Counted from the first letter of the stretch, positions 1-5,701 are shown. The stretch is DNA of 9,202 bases from CAYYTU01 sp964474655 (GCA_964474655.1 CAYYTU010000095.1:1-9202), one strand, 5' to 3'. The notes: generated by a model not told the origin, from the letters alone. Made by a program: numbers and translations.

Positions 1-219
1 TATGACTAGCGGTTCAACAGTTGCAGTAGGCGATGGCGCCGTGGTTGCTGTCGGTGCAGAAGTGGGTAATGGTGCTGTAGTTGCTGTCGATGCGGAAGTA
101 GGCTGCGTACTTGTCGCAGACTCTTCATTGCTGCAGGCTGCTAAAGGTAAGAGCGAAGTGACCAGGATAATCAGCAGTAATCCAGGCATCCATCTTTGTA
201 GTCTTCTATTCGTATTCAT
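1..219 (-). CDS. Lipoprotein N-terminus, partial (runs off left edge)
   Basis: The minus strand has an open frame of 73 codons from an ATG at 219 to the window edge, with no stop, so only the N-terminus is seen. A Shine-Dalgarno AAAGGAG (229-235) lies 9 nt before the ATG. The protein opens with basic residues (NRRLQRW), then a hydrophobic stretch at about residues 12-26, then the lipobox L-A-A-C with Cys29, a classic type II signal peptide cleaved before Cys29 and lipidated. Residues 30-70 form a Ser/Thr/Pro/Ala-rich linker with repeated TTAP and PTAT motifs. Such linkers are common between the lipid anchor and the folded domain of exported binding proteins and enzymes in Chloroflexota. The folded domain is outside the window, so function is unknown; an ABC-transporter solute-binding protein is one possibility. 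It is on the same strand as the epimerase, after a 161-bp gap. Confidence 0.8.
   Translation of the reverse strand, partial: MNTNRRLQRWMPGLLLIILVTSLLPLAACSNEESATSTQPTSASTATTAPLPTSAPTATTAPSPTATVEPLVI
38..102. repeat. Degenerate 36-bp tandem repeat in lipoprotein linker
   Basis: Two copies of a 29-nt block (38-66 and 74-102) match at 24 of 29 positions with a 36-bp period. They encode a 12-residue repeat of the Thr/Pro/Ala-rich linker in the minus-strand lipoprotein. The repeat likely grew by slippage or unequal exchange and may vary in copy number between strains. Confidence 0.6.
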
Positions 220-380
220 GTTATGGGTCTCCTTTTTGATATGAAAGTCATTACACAGGTAAACTTGGCGGGGGTCAGTACAGGCACCAGATACATCACA
301 GAAGAGTCATGGGGCGACCTACGCGTCCGGGTCGGCGCAGTCACCGACGCAGGTTCACTGAAACGCCCAACATCAAGCGT

Positions 381-1418
381 TCAGAAGAAGACCTTTGCCA
401 GCCGGAGGAGTCCCTGTCCCCACGGCACGCGATGGGTGATGCCACTGACGCCGTCTGTCCTGTCGGTGTGTTCGACGTACCAGCGATATTTGCGCAGCAG
501 CGCCTCCCGGTTGGAATATCGGGGCTTGAACCCCAGTCGCTCCTCGGCCTTGGCAACCGAAACGAAGGATTCCTTGCCCACCGTCTCATAGATCCACTGG
601 TAGAGCGGCGATAGGCCCAATCGCTCCAGCACCCGCAGCGTTAGGATCGCCGGCCCTTCCGGTATGGAAATGATCCGTCGGCCGTGACCGGCATCGTCCA
701 GGACTGCCTGGAAATCTGTCAATGGTGTGCCAAACTCCTTGGCACCGATATTGAAGGTGTCGTTCACTGTTTCAGATGGCAGCGTAGCGCAGAGCCAGAT
801 CGCCCGGCACAGATCCTCCACGTCCAGGAGCTGGTATGGCTTGTTCCCGCGTCCCAGAATGGGGAAGTGCTTGCCGTCCCTGGCCCAGTCGTAAAGCAGC
901 GCGAATACGCCCAGCCGTTCCGGCCCGACGAAGGACTTGGGACGCAGGATGGGCAAGCACATGCCTTTGTGACGGTACTCCTCGCACACCTGCTCAGCCA
1001 GCACTTTGGCCTCTCCGTAAGGCCCGACGCCGTCCAGCGGGTCGCTTTCCAGCAAGGGGTGATGTTCGGGAATGCCGTAGACAGCCGTGGAGGAGATGTG
1101 GATCACCCGCTCCACTCCTTCTAGAAAAGCCGCCTCCAGCACATTGCGTGTACCATCCACCTCTGTGGAGAAGATGTCGGACGGCTCGTACAAGGGCAAA
1201 GCCGCCGCCGCGTGGACGACGACATCCACTCCCTCCAACGCGGATCGAACCGTCGGCATATCGCGGATGTCCCCCGTTATCTCCCCCACCTGGCCTTTGA
1301 CGTCAGGATAATCGAGGTGCGCAATGTCCAGCGACACCACGTGCTGCCCCTGGTCCAACAGATAGCGGATCAGATTGATTCCTAGAAAGCCAGCGCCGCC
1401 TGTAACGAGATATGTCAT
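381..1418 (-). CDS. NAD-dependent epimerase/dehydratase (extended SDR family)
   Basis: This is a 345-residue extended short-chain dehydrogenase/reductase, the usual family length. The N-terminal Rossmann motif is G7-G-A-G10-F-L-G13. Asp31 at the end of the second beta strand suggests a preference for NAD over NADP. The catalytic residues are visible: Ser110 in SSTAVYG, and Tyr134 and Lys138 in the YxxxK motif (YGEAK). Relatives epimerise, dehydrate or reduce nucleotide-sugars; the exact substrate cannot be read from sequence. The ATG at 1418 places the Rossmann strand directly at the N-terminus and lies 16 nt after the stop of the Cys/His-rich gene. A longer in-frame start at 1475 would overlap that gene by 41 bp and add 19 residues before the first strand, so it was rejected. 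The Shine-Dalgarno is weak, which suggests translational coupling to the upstream gene. The C-terminal 35 residues are variable and not informative. Confidence 0.92.
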   Translation of the reverse strand: MTYLVTGGAGFLGINLIRYLLDQGQHVVSLDIAHLDYPDVKGQVGEITGDIRDMPTVRSALEGVDVVVHAAAALPLYEPSDIFSTEVDGTRNVLEAAFLEGVERVIHISSTAVYGIPEHHPLLESDPLDGVGPYGEAKVLAEQVCEEYRHKGMCLPILRPKSFVGPERLGVFALLYDWARDGKHFPILGRGNKPYQLLDVEDLCRAIWLCATLPSETVNDTFNIGAKEFGTPLTDFQAVLDDAGHGRRIISIPEGPAILTLRVLERLGLSPLYQWIYETVGKESFVSVAKAEERLGFKPRYSNREALLRKYRWYVEHTDRTDGVSGITHRVPWGQGLLRLAKVFF

Positions 1419-1434
1419 CGTGATCGCGCCCCGC

Positions 1435-1917
1435 TCAGGAGTGAGGATGGTCATGGTCGAGATGGACGTGCTCACTCACCGCTGCGCCGACATGCTCGAT
1501 GGCACCTTCCAGGTCGCGGTTGGCGGCTTCAATCTTGCAGATCGCCTCCTCGATGTGATCGGCCAGGTGTTCGTCGCCAGCAGCCCGAACTTGCTCGGCC
1601 CAGGTGCGAAAGGACTCGGCGTGATCGACGTTGTGCTCGATCCAATGAGGAATCAGCACGCTCAGCTTGGTCGCTATCTCCCCACATTCCTCCGAAGCCG
1701 CTTCACCGTGCTCGTGTGCGTGCCCATGCTCGTGCGTATGGGTATGCTCAGTATGATGATGATGGTGATGATGCTCGTGCGTCGCCGAGACCTCCTCCAG
1801 GGAGGGCGTGGCGCCGCAGGAAAGGCATTTCGGCTTTTCGTCGATCAAAATCACCCGTCCGCCGCATTCCGGGCAGACGAGCGCGGTTTGCTCTCCACAG
1901 CCACATTCCAGACACAT
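1435..1917 (-). CDS. Cys/His-rich putative metal-binding protein
   Basis: This 160-residue protein has three visible parts. Residues 1-35 carry an N-terminal MCLECGCG motif and two CxxC pairs (Cys15/Cys18 and Cys31/Cys34), which look like a zinc ribbon. Residues 47-70 hold 15 histidines in 24 positions, and the C-terminus ends in more His/Asp (HLDHDHPHS). Between them, about 78-145, is a helical region with PHWIEHNVDHAESF, likely a small helical bundle. The CxxCGCG start plus His tract resembles the N-terminus of some HypB nickel-insertion proteins, but no GTPase domain follows. A role in binding or storing Ni, Zn or Co in the cytoplasm is inferred. The ATG at 1917 has GGAGGT (1922-1927) 4 nt upstream; a frame extending to 1971 would start inside the operator-like region and was rejected. 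It leads the operon with the epimerase and has its own strong promoter. Confidence 0.85.
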   Translation of the reverse strand: MCLECGCGEQTALVCPECGGRVILIDEKPKCLSCGATPSLEEVSATHEHHHHHHHTEHTHTHEHGHAHEHGEAASEECGEIATKLSVLIPHWIEHNVDHAESFRTWAEQVRAAGDEHLADHIEEAICKIEAANRDLEGAIEHVGAAVSEHVHLDHDHPHS

Positions 1918-1956
1918 AGTTACCTCCGGGTTCTCAGACTCTAGAACTGTCCTTAA

Positions 1957-1975
1957 TGCAATCAGTTGCAATTGC
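1957..1975. promoter_or_regulatory. Operator-like palindromes at leftward transcription start
   Basis: TGCAA-N4-TTGCA (1957-1970) is a perfect inverted repeat and overlaps a second palindrome, GCAATTGC (1968-1975). TGCAAT also recurs directly at 1957 and 1967, exactly one helical turn apart. The expected start of the leftward transcript is near 1973, so a bound protein would block initiation. A metal-sensing repressor is a reasonable guess given the gene it would control, but the regulator is not in the window. Confidence 0.5.
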
Positions 1976-1979
1976 TGCT

Positions 1980-2008
1980 ATTATAGAGTAAGGCCTGTGC
2001 GGTGTCAA
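1980..2008 (-). promoter_or_regulatory. Sigma70-type promoter, leftward, consensus -35/-10
   Basis: On the minus strand, TTGACA (2003-2008) and TATAAT (1980-1985) are both perfect consensus hexamers separated by the optimal 17 bp. Transcription would start near 1973 and give a leader of about 55 nt before the Cys/His-rich gene. A fully consensus promoter is usually strong, so the overlapping palindromes may be needed to keep it off. Confidence 0.87.
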
Positions 2009-2036
2009 GAAAACCCCCTTTTGCCGTCACGATAGT

Positions 2037-2065
2037 TTGACAGCGTGTGGTAGTCATGATATAGT
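2037..2065 (+). promoter_or_regulatory. Sigma70-type promoter, rightward, for Roadblock gene
   Basis: TTGACA (2037-2042) and TATAGT (2060-2065) are spaced by 17 bp, 11 of 12 consensus matches. It is divergent from the leftward promoter; the two -35 boxes are only 28 bp apart, so one regulator could affect both. Transcription would begin near 2072, leaving a leader of about 130 nt. Confidence 0.75.
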
Positions 2066-2122
2066 CCTCTGTAGCTTGATAAGGCTCGCTGGCGATTGAC
2101 AGTGAGGGGGCGCTGGCGAATC

Positions 2123-2152
2123 TTTACTCGGTATACCCTACCGGGCTATATT
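2123..2152 (+). promoter_or_regulatory. Possible second promoter for Roadblock gene
   Basis: TTTACT (2123-2128) and TATATT (2147-2152) are 18 bp apart. The match is weaker than at the upstream site, but it would give a short leader of about 40 nt. A small hairpin, CGGTA/TACCG (2129-2143), lies within it. Confidence 0.35.
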
Positions 2153-2200
2153 GTCACTGGATTGGTGGAGACCGTTTCAATCAGTATGGTGGGGGATGTT

Positions 2201-2569
2201 GTGAAATCACGGACAGAGCAGCTGGTAGGCCGGCTACGGAACTTGCAGTCGGGCACGCCGGACGTCGAAGCTTCGGCGCTCGTCAGCGTCGATGGGCTGA
2301 TCATCGCTTCTGCGCTGCCGGCGAGTGTGGAGGAGGATCGCGTCTCGGCAATGTCGGCCGCGATGCTCTCTCTTGGCGAGCGCATTGCATCCGAGTTGGG
2401 GCGAGGCCTGCTGAGCCAGGTCTACGTCAAAGGCGACCATGGATACGTTATGTTGATGTCCGTGGGTAAAGAGGCGGTGCTTACTGTACTGGCTCAGCCC
2501 GATGCGAAGTTAGGGCTTGTCTTTCTGGATATGCGTCGTACCGTCGAAGATTTGATCGGACTCCTTTAA
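2201..2569 (+). CDS. Roadblock/LC7 domain protein
   Basis: This is a 122-residue single-domain protein of the Roadblock/LC7 (MglB-like) family. The pattern DVEASALVSVDGLIIAS, followed by a helix with MSAAMLSLGERIASELG and later strands QVYVKGDHGYVMLM and AVLTVLA, fits the alpha/beta fold. Family members are cytoplasmic dimers that often act on small Ras-like GTPases, MglB being the GTPase-activating partner of MglA. No GTPase gene lies nearby, so the partner is unknown. The start is uncertain. GTG at 2201 has GGGGG (2191-2195) 5 nt upstream and gives the normal family length. ATG at 2186 would add five residues but lacks a ribosome-binding site. A longer frame from TTG at 2096 would translate the promoter region and is unlikely. 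A terminator follows 60 nt after the stop. Confidence 0.88.
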   Translation: MKSRTEQLVGRLRNLQSGTPDVEASALVSVDGLIIASALPASVEEDRVSAMSAAMLSLGERIASELGRGLLSQVYVKGDHGYVMLMSVGKEAVLTVLAQPDAKLGLVFLDMRRTVEDLIGLL

Positions 2570-2629
2570 ATATGTGAAGGGCGGTCGATTAGCGCGTCGG
2601 ACATTTGAACGTCTTGGGCGTGACTTGGT

Positions 2630-2670
2630 GAGGGAGAGTCGTCTCCAGCGACCCTCCCTCTTTTGTTTGT
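2630..2670 (+). terminator. Intrinsic terminator or attenuator upstream of pyrG
   Basis: A 12-position stem (2630-2641 with 2649-2660) has 11 pairs, mostly G-C, with one A-C mismatch and a 7-nt loop. It is followed directly by TTTTGTTTGT. It can end the Roadblock transcript. Because no convincing promoter lies between it and pyrG, it may also act as an attenuator in the pyrG leader. An alternative pairing of 2578-2587 with the 3' arm is possible (see findings). Confidence 0.75.
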
Positions 2671-2689
2671 CGATGCTTGTTTGTCGGTG
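2663..2689 (+). repeat. T/G-rich 14-bp direct repeat in pyrG leader
   Basis: TTGTTTGTCGATG (2663-2675) recurs as TTGTTTGTCGGTG (2677-2689), 12 of 13 identical. The first copy overlaps the T-tail of the hairpin. The stretch to about 2715 stays rich in TTTG and poor in A and C, which should leave the ribosome-binding region of pyrG unstructured. Confidence 0.6.
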
Positions 2690-2743
2690 ACTGTTTGCCA
2701 GGCTTCGTTTGTATTGGTCAGGGGCTTATTTGATGAGGAGGCT

Positions 2744-4405
2744 ATGCGCAACTATATTTTTTGTACCGGGGGTGTGCTGAGCGGCGTCGGCAAGGGCGTG
2801 ACTGCTGCATCAGTAGGGCGAGTGTTGAAGGCGCGCGATGTTCGGGTATCTATCCAGAAGCTGGACCCTTACATCAACGTCGATCCGGGCACGATGTCGC
2901 CTTACCAGCACGGTGAAGTCTATGTGACCGATGATGGTGCCGAGACGGATCTAGATCTGGGGCACTACGAGCGCTTTATCGACGAGAATCTGACCCAGGC
3001 CAGCAACGTGACGACCGGGCAGGTCTATGCTGAGATCATCGCCCGCGAGCGGCGCGGTGACTTCCTGGGGGGCACCATTCAGGTCATCCCGCACATTACC
3101 AACGAGATCAAGCGTCGCATCATGCTGGTGGGCGAGCAGGCAGATGCCGAGGTGGTGATCGTCGAGGTCGGCGGCACGGTAGGGGATATTGAGGGCTTGC
3201 CTTTCCTGGAAGCGCTGCGGCAGATGCGGCAGGATATGGGCCGCGAGAACACGCTCTACATCCACGTTACGTTTGTGCCTCATATCGCGGCCACTGGCGA
3301 GCTGAAGACGAAGCCCACGCAGCATAGCGTGCGCGAGCTGCGCTCGATCGGCATCCAGCCCGATGTGATCATCGCCCGCGCTGACTATCCGGTGGACGAC
3401 GAACTGTGCGACAAAATCTCGTTATTTTGCGATGTGGAGCGGCGGGCCGTCATCCCACTGGTGACCAAACCGGTGCTTTATGAGGTGCCTTTGACGCTGG
3501 AGGAGGATGGTCTAGGCGATTTTGTGGTCGAACGTCTGGAATTAGAGACGGCCCAGCCGGATTTGAGCGTCTGGCGTGAGCTTGTCTCTCGCATTCGTGA
3601 ACCGAAGCCCTCGCTACCCATCGCCATCGTGGGTAAGTACGTGGATCTGCACGATGCTTACATCAGCGTGCGCGAGGCGCTGGATCACGCGGCGCTCGCC
3701 CACGGCTGGGACGTGGACGTGTGTTACGTCGATTCCGAAGACCTGGAACGGGGACGCGGCTGGGATGATCTGGAAGGATCTGAAGCGAGCGATCAGGTGG
3801 CAGGCGTGGTAGTTCCGGGCGGCTTCGGCGAGCGAGGTATCGAGGGTAAGATCGCGACGGCCCAGTGGGCGCGTGAGAACAGGATCCCGTATCTGGGCCT
3901 CTGCCTGGGCTTACAGGTGATGATCGTCGAGCTGGCGCGCGTGGCCGTGGGCAACGATGAACCCAACAGCACCGAGTTCGACCCGCGCACCGAGTATCCG
4001 GTGATCGACCTGATGCCCGATCAGCGCACGGTGGTGGAAAAAGGCGGTACGATGCGCTTGGGGCTTTATCCGTGTCGGCTGGTGCCAGGTACACAGGCCG
4101 CCCGCGCCTACGGCGTGCTGGAGACCGAGGAACGACATCGCCATCGCTTCGAGGTTAACAACGCCTACCGGGATCTGCTGGCCGAGGCCGGGTTGACGTT
4201 CAGCGGCCTGTCGCCCGATGGGCGGCTCGTCGAGATCGCCGAGCTGACCGATCATCCCTTTATGCTGGGGAGCCAGTTCCATCCGGAATTTAAGTCGCGT
4301 CCCACCCGACCTCATCCGTTGTTTGAAGCCTTTATTGGGGCCGCCATTCAGCATCATCACGGAGGAGGGGAAGCAGAAGAATCGCGTGCAAAGTCCGTCG
4401 ATTGA
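2744..4405 (+). CDS. pyrG: CTP synthase
   Basis: CTP synthase aminates UTP to CTP using ATP and glutamine-derived ammonia, the last step of de novo cytidine nucleotide synthesis in the cytoplasm. The 553-residue product has normal length. The N-terminal synthetase domain (about 1-270) begins MRNYIFCTGGVLSGVGKG, the ATP-binding loop, followed by KLDPYINVDPGTMSPYQHGE, the family signature. The C-terminal class I glutamine amidotransferase domain (about 295-540) shows PGGFGERG, the nucleophile Cys387 in GLCLGLQ, and the His513/Glu515 pair in FHPEF, so both activities look intact. ATG 2744 follows GAGGAGG (2735-2741); the spacing is short, but this start matches the family N-terminus exactly. A longer frame from 2663 would begin in the terminator tail. 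The C-terminus has a short His/Glu-rich tail of no known role. Expression may depend on read-through of the upstream hairpin. Confidence 0.98.
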   Translation: MRNYIFCTGGVLSGVGKGVTAASVGRVLKARDVRVSIQKLDPYINVDPGTMSPYQHGEVYVTDDGAETDLDLGHYERFIDENLTQASNVTTGQVYAEIIARERRGDFLGGTIQVIPHITNEIKRRIMLVGEQADAEVVIVEVGGTVGDIEGLPFLEALRQMRQDMGRENTLYIHVTFVPHIAATGELKTKPTQHSVRELRSIGIQPDVIIARADYPVDDELCDKISLFCDVERRAVIPLVTKPVLYEVPLTLEEDGLGDFVVERLELETAQPDLSVWRELVSRIREPKPSLPIAIVGKYVDLHDAYISVREALDHAALAHGWDVDVCYVDSEDLERGRGWDDLEGSEASDQVAGVVVPGGFGERGIEGKIATAQWARENRIPYLGLCLGLQVMIVELARVAVGNDEPNSTEFDPRTEYPVIDLMPDQRTVVEKGGTMRLGLYPCRLVPGTQAARAYGVLETEERHRHRFEVNNAYRDLLAEAGLTFSGLSPDGRLVEIAELTDHPFMLGSQFHPEFKSRPTRPHPLFEAFIGAAIQHHHGGGEAEESRAKSVD

Positions 4406-4424
4406 GGCCCAAAAACGTGATTGC

Positions 4425-4453
4425 TTGCCAAATACCCCCCTTCATGTTATCAT
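4425..4453 (+). promoter_or_regulatory. Sigma70-type promoter for rpsF-ssb-rpsR
   Basis: TTGCCA (4425-4430) and TATCAT (4448-4453) each match consensus at 5 of 6 positions with 17 bp between. It starts 19 bp after the pyrG stop, with no terminator between. The transcript would begin near 4460, leaving a leader of about 110 nt that contains the S6:S18-like element. Confidence 0.78.
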
Positions 4454-4512
4454 ACCCGCTGTTGTGTCGATAGTGAGTCTGCGTTCATATGACTTTGAGC
4501 GCTGAAAAAAAG

Positions 4513-4555
4513 CTTTCCGCTCCCGGCCAAGTCCGGGGGCAATCCCGTGGGAAGG
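4513..4555 (+). promoter_or_regulatory. Putative S6:S18-binding autoregulatory leader of rpsF
   Basis: The leader can form an 8-bp hairpin, GCTCCCGG (4519-4526) with CCGGGGGC (4533-4540), containing one G-U pair and a 6-nt loop. It stacks on an outer 6-bp stem, 4513-4518 with 4550-4555. The 3' side between the stems is an unpaired AATCCCGTG (4541-4549) that contains CCG (4545-4547). Many bacterial rpsF leaders carry an RNA that mimics the rRNA site of S6:S18, with a bulged CCG as its hallmark, and this fold agrees. The outer stem captures the first two G of the Shine-Dalgarno AAGGAGGT (4552-4559), so stabilisation by S6:S18 would repress translation. The fold was made by hand. Confidence 0.62.
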
Positions 4556-4569
4556 AGGTATATGGTTTG

Positions 4570-4857
4570 ATGCGTAGTTATGAGATGGTCTTTATCGCTC
4601 ATCCGGACCTGGAAGGGGACGAGATGACAGCGCTCGTGGGGGAGATTGAGGATCTGATTGAGCGGCAAGATGGGTCGGTGAAAGAGATCGAGCCGTGGGG
4701 GCGTCGCCGATTGGCTTACCCCATTCAGGACCAACAAGAGGGACAGTACGTGATGTTCCACGTCGATATGCCCCCTCAAGGCGTGTCTGCAGTCGAAAGA
4801 GGTCTCCATCTAAAGGAGTCCGTGTTACGCCACCTGATCGTGCGTGATGAGGAGTGA
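4570..4857 (+). CDS. rpsF: 30S ribosomal protein S6
   Basis: Ribosomal protein S6 binds S18 and the central domain of 16S rRNA on the platform of the 30S subunit. The 95-residue product has the usual length and the family pattern MRSYEMVFIAHPDL, then IEPWGRRRLAYPI, then GQYVMFHVDMP. ATG 4570 is chosen because MRSYEMV matches the family N-terminus and AAGGAGGT lies 10 nt upstream. A longer frame from 4489 would translate through the regulatory stem. A decoy ATG at 4562 begins a two-codon frame (Met-Val-stop) whose TGA overlaps the real ATG; it is too close to the Shine-Dalgarno to be well used. It is the first gene of the rpsF-ssb-rpsR operon, a widely conserved order, with a 23-nt gap to ssb. 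Confidence 0.97.
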   Translation: MRSYEMVFIAHPDLEGDEMTALVGEIEDLIERQDGSVKEIEPWGRRRLAYPIQDQQEGQYVMFHVDMPPQGVSAVERGLHLKESVLRHLIVRDEE

Positions 4858-4860
4858 TAG

Positions 4861-4879
4861 CGCTCCTTCGGGAATAGCG
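4861..4879 (+). other. Small cUUCGg tetraloop hairpin before ssb
   Basis: CGC (4861-4863) pairs with GCG (4877-4879), and TCC (4864-4866) pairs with GGA (4871-4873) around the very stable UUCG loop (4867-4870). Three bases (4874-4876) bulge on the 3' side. The only Shine-Dalgarno-like bases for ssb, GGGA (4870-4873), lie in this hairpin, so it could lower ssb translation relative to rpsF. Confidence 0.4.
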
Positions 4880-4880
4880 T

Positions 4881-5213
4881 ATGAAGCACTTGAACAAAGT
4901 TATGCTTATTGGCAGCGTGGGGCGTGACCCCGAGATGCGCTATATGCCCGACGGGCGTCCAGTGACGTTGTTCAGCGTGGGCGCGACCCGCGATTGGATC
5001 GACAGCGACGGTGAGCAACACGAGACGGTCGAATGGTTCAATATCGTGGCCTGGGATGAGCTGGCCGAGCGTTGCAAGCATTGCTTGCGCGAGGCTTGCC
5101 AGGTCTACGTCGAGGGACGTCTCCAGACCCGCAGCTGGGAGAATGAGGAGGGAACGATCTGCCATCGCACTGAGCTGGTGGCGCAGGAGATGATCCTTTT
5201 GGCGTGCCCTTAG
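4881..5213 (+). CDS. ssb: Single-stranded DNA-binding protein, short, tail-less
   Basis: SSB coats single-stranded DNA in replication, repair and recombination. The 110-residue product has the full OB fold: an N-terminal MKHLNKVMLIGSVGRDPEMR, the central VEWFNIVAWDELAE, and VYVEGRLQTRSW. It then stops at MILLACP, just after the last strand. Most bacterial SSBs are about 140-180 residues and end in a flexible linker and an acidic tip (like DDDIPF) that recruits partner proteins; here both are absent. The alternative frames after the stop do not encode an acidic tail, so this is not a simple recent frameshift. It has five cysteines (65, 68, 73, 94, 109), including CxxC at 65-68, unusual for the family. 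Position between rpsF and rpsR is conserved in bacteria. It may be an accessory SSB, with a full-length copy elsewhere. Confidence 0.93.
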   Translation: MKHLNKVMLIGSVGRDPEMRYMPDGRPVTLFSVGATRDWIDSDGEQHETVEWFNIVAWDELAERCKHCLREACQVYVEGRLQTRSWENEEGTICHRTELVAQEMILLACP

Positions 5214-5268
5214 CGGCGTTCATACTTACTAACTGGATGATTGGACTTTAGCCGTGTTGATCTGAGTG

Positions 5269-5306
5269 GGGGGAGCTAAATCAGTTGCCCCTTGTAGCGT
5301 TCTACA
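5269..5306 (+). other. Paired hairpins in the ssb-rpsR gap
   Basis: The 136-nt gap before rpsR is long for an operon. It contains two adjacent hairpins. In the first, 5269-5272 pairs with 5288-5291, and after a G-G mismatch 5274-5277 pairs with 5283-5286. The second is TGTAG-CGTT-CTACA (5293-5306) with a 4-nt loop. No T-run follows, so a terminator is unlikely. They may be a processing or translational control site for rpsR. No convincing internal promoter was found. Confidence 0.4.
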
Positions 5307-5349
5307 TAGATCAATGACTTCGATAGGTAATACGAGGTAGGAGGATAGA

Positions 5350-5577
5350 ATGACCCCTCGTCGTTTCAGAAGACGACGTAAGACGTGTTATTTTTGCGAA
5401 CAGGGTATCGACGCGACCGATTACAAAAACCCCGGGTTGTTGCGAGATTTTCTGACGGAGCGTGGCAAAATTCGGTCGCGCAGGCAGACTGGTACGTGTG
5501 CTCAGCACCAGCGCCAGCTGGCGAAGGCGGTTAAGCGTGCTCGGCACCTGGCGTTGCTTCCCTTTGTAGGGGAGTAA
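5350..5577 (+). CDS. rpsR: 30S ribosomal protein S18
   Basis: Ribosomal protein S18 forms a dimer with S6 on the platform of the 30S subunit. The 75-residue product has normal length and a very basic N-terminus (RRFRRRRK). The family core follows: DYKNPGLLRDFLTERGKI, then TGTCAQHQRQLAKAVKRARHLALLPF. It is the zinc-binding form, with Cys13, Cys16, Cys50 and His53 as likely ligands; many bacteria carry a zinc-free form, so this organism may have a zinc-linked ribosome or a second copy. AGGAGG (5339-5344) sits 5 nt before the ATG, a strong ribosome-binding site. It is the last gene of the operon and is followed by a terminator. Confidence 0.97.
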   Translation: MTPRRFRRRRKTCYFCEQGIDATDYKNPGLLRDFLTERGKIRSRRQTGTCAQHQRQLAKAVKRARHLALLPFVGE

Positions 5578-5609
5578 AGCACCGTATCTCTGCGTCAGCA
5601 AGCATCCAA

Positions 5610-5677
5610 GAGGCCCCAGGCAGCCTTTAGTTCTCCTTTTGTGGGGGCATTAGGCTAACTGGGGTCTTCTTTGTTTT
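5610..5677 (+). terminator. Intrinsic terminator of rpsF-ssb-rpsR
   Basis: A long hairpin has an outer stem GAGGCCCCAG-like (5610-5619) pairing with 5659-5669, allowing one G-U and one bulge. An inner stem AGCCT/AGGCT (5622-5626 with 5652-5656) continues it, and the apical 25 nt may pair further. TTTGTTTT (5670-5677) follows. It lies 32 nt after the rpsR stop and 25 nt before the next gene. Confidence 0.75.
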
Positions 5678-5701
5678 GGAGGAGAGGGAAGAGGGACAAA
5701 A

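Noticed and set aside
2..244. Plus-strand open frame of 80 codons
   Set aside because: It is antisense to the lipoprotein N-terminus, which has a ribosome-binding site, signal peptide and lipobox. The repeated Val/Ala/Gly pattern mirrors the linker repeat.
331..348. GTCGG/CCGAC hairpin between epimerase and lipoprotein
   Set aside because: The stem is five pairs with an 8-nt loop and no T-run on either strand, too weak to call a terminator.
1375..1944. Plus-strand open frame of 189 codons
   Set aside because: It is antisense to the Cys/His-rich gene; its Met-rich tract is the complement of the His codons, and there is no ribosome-binding site.
2096..2200. Longer Roadblock frame from a TTG
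   Set aside because: The added residues do not fit the family and would translate the second promoter-like region.
3911..4360. Minus-strand open frame of 149 codons
   Set aside because: It is antisense to the amidotransferase domain of pyrG, with no family resemblance.
4562..4570. Two-codon frame (ATG GTT TGA) overlapping the rpsF start
   Set aside because: It lies only 2 nt from the Shine-Dalgarno and is probably accidental.
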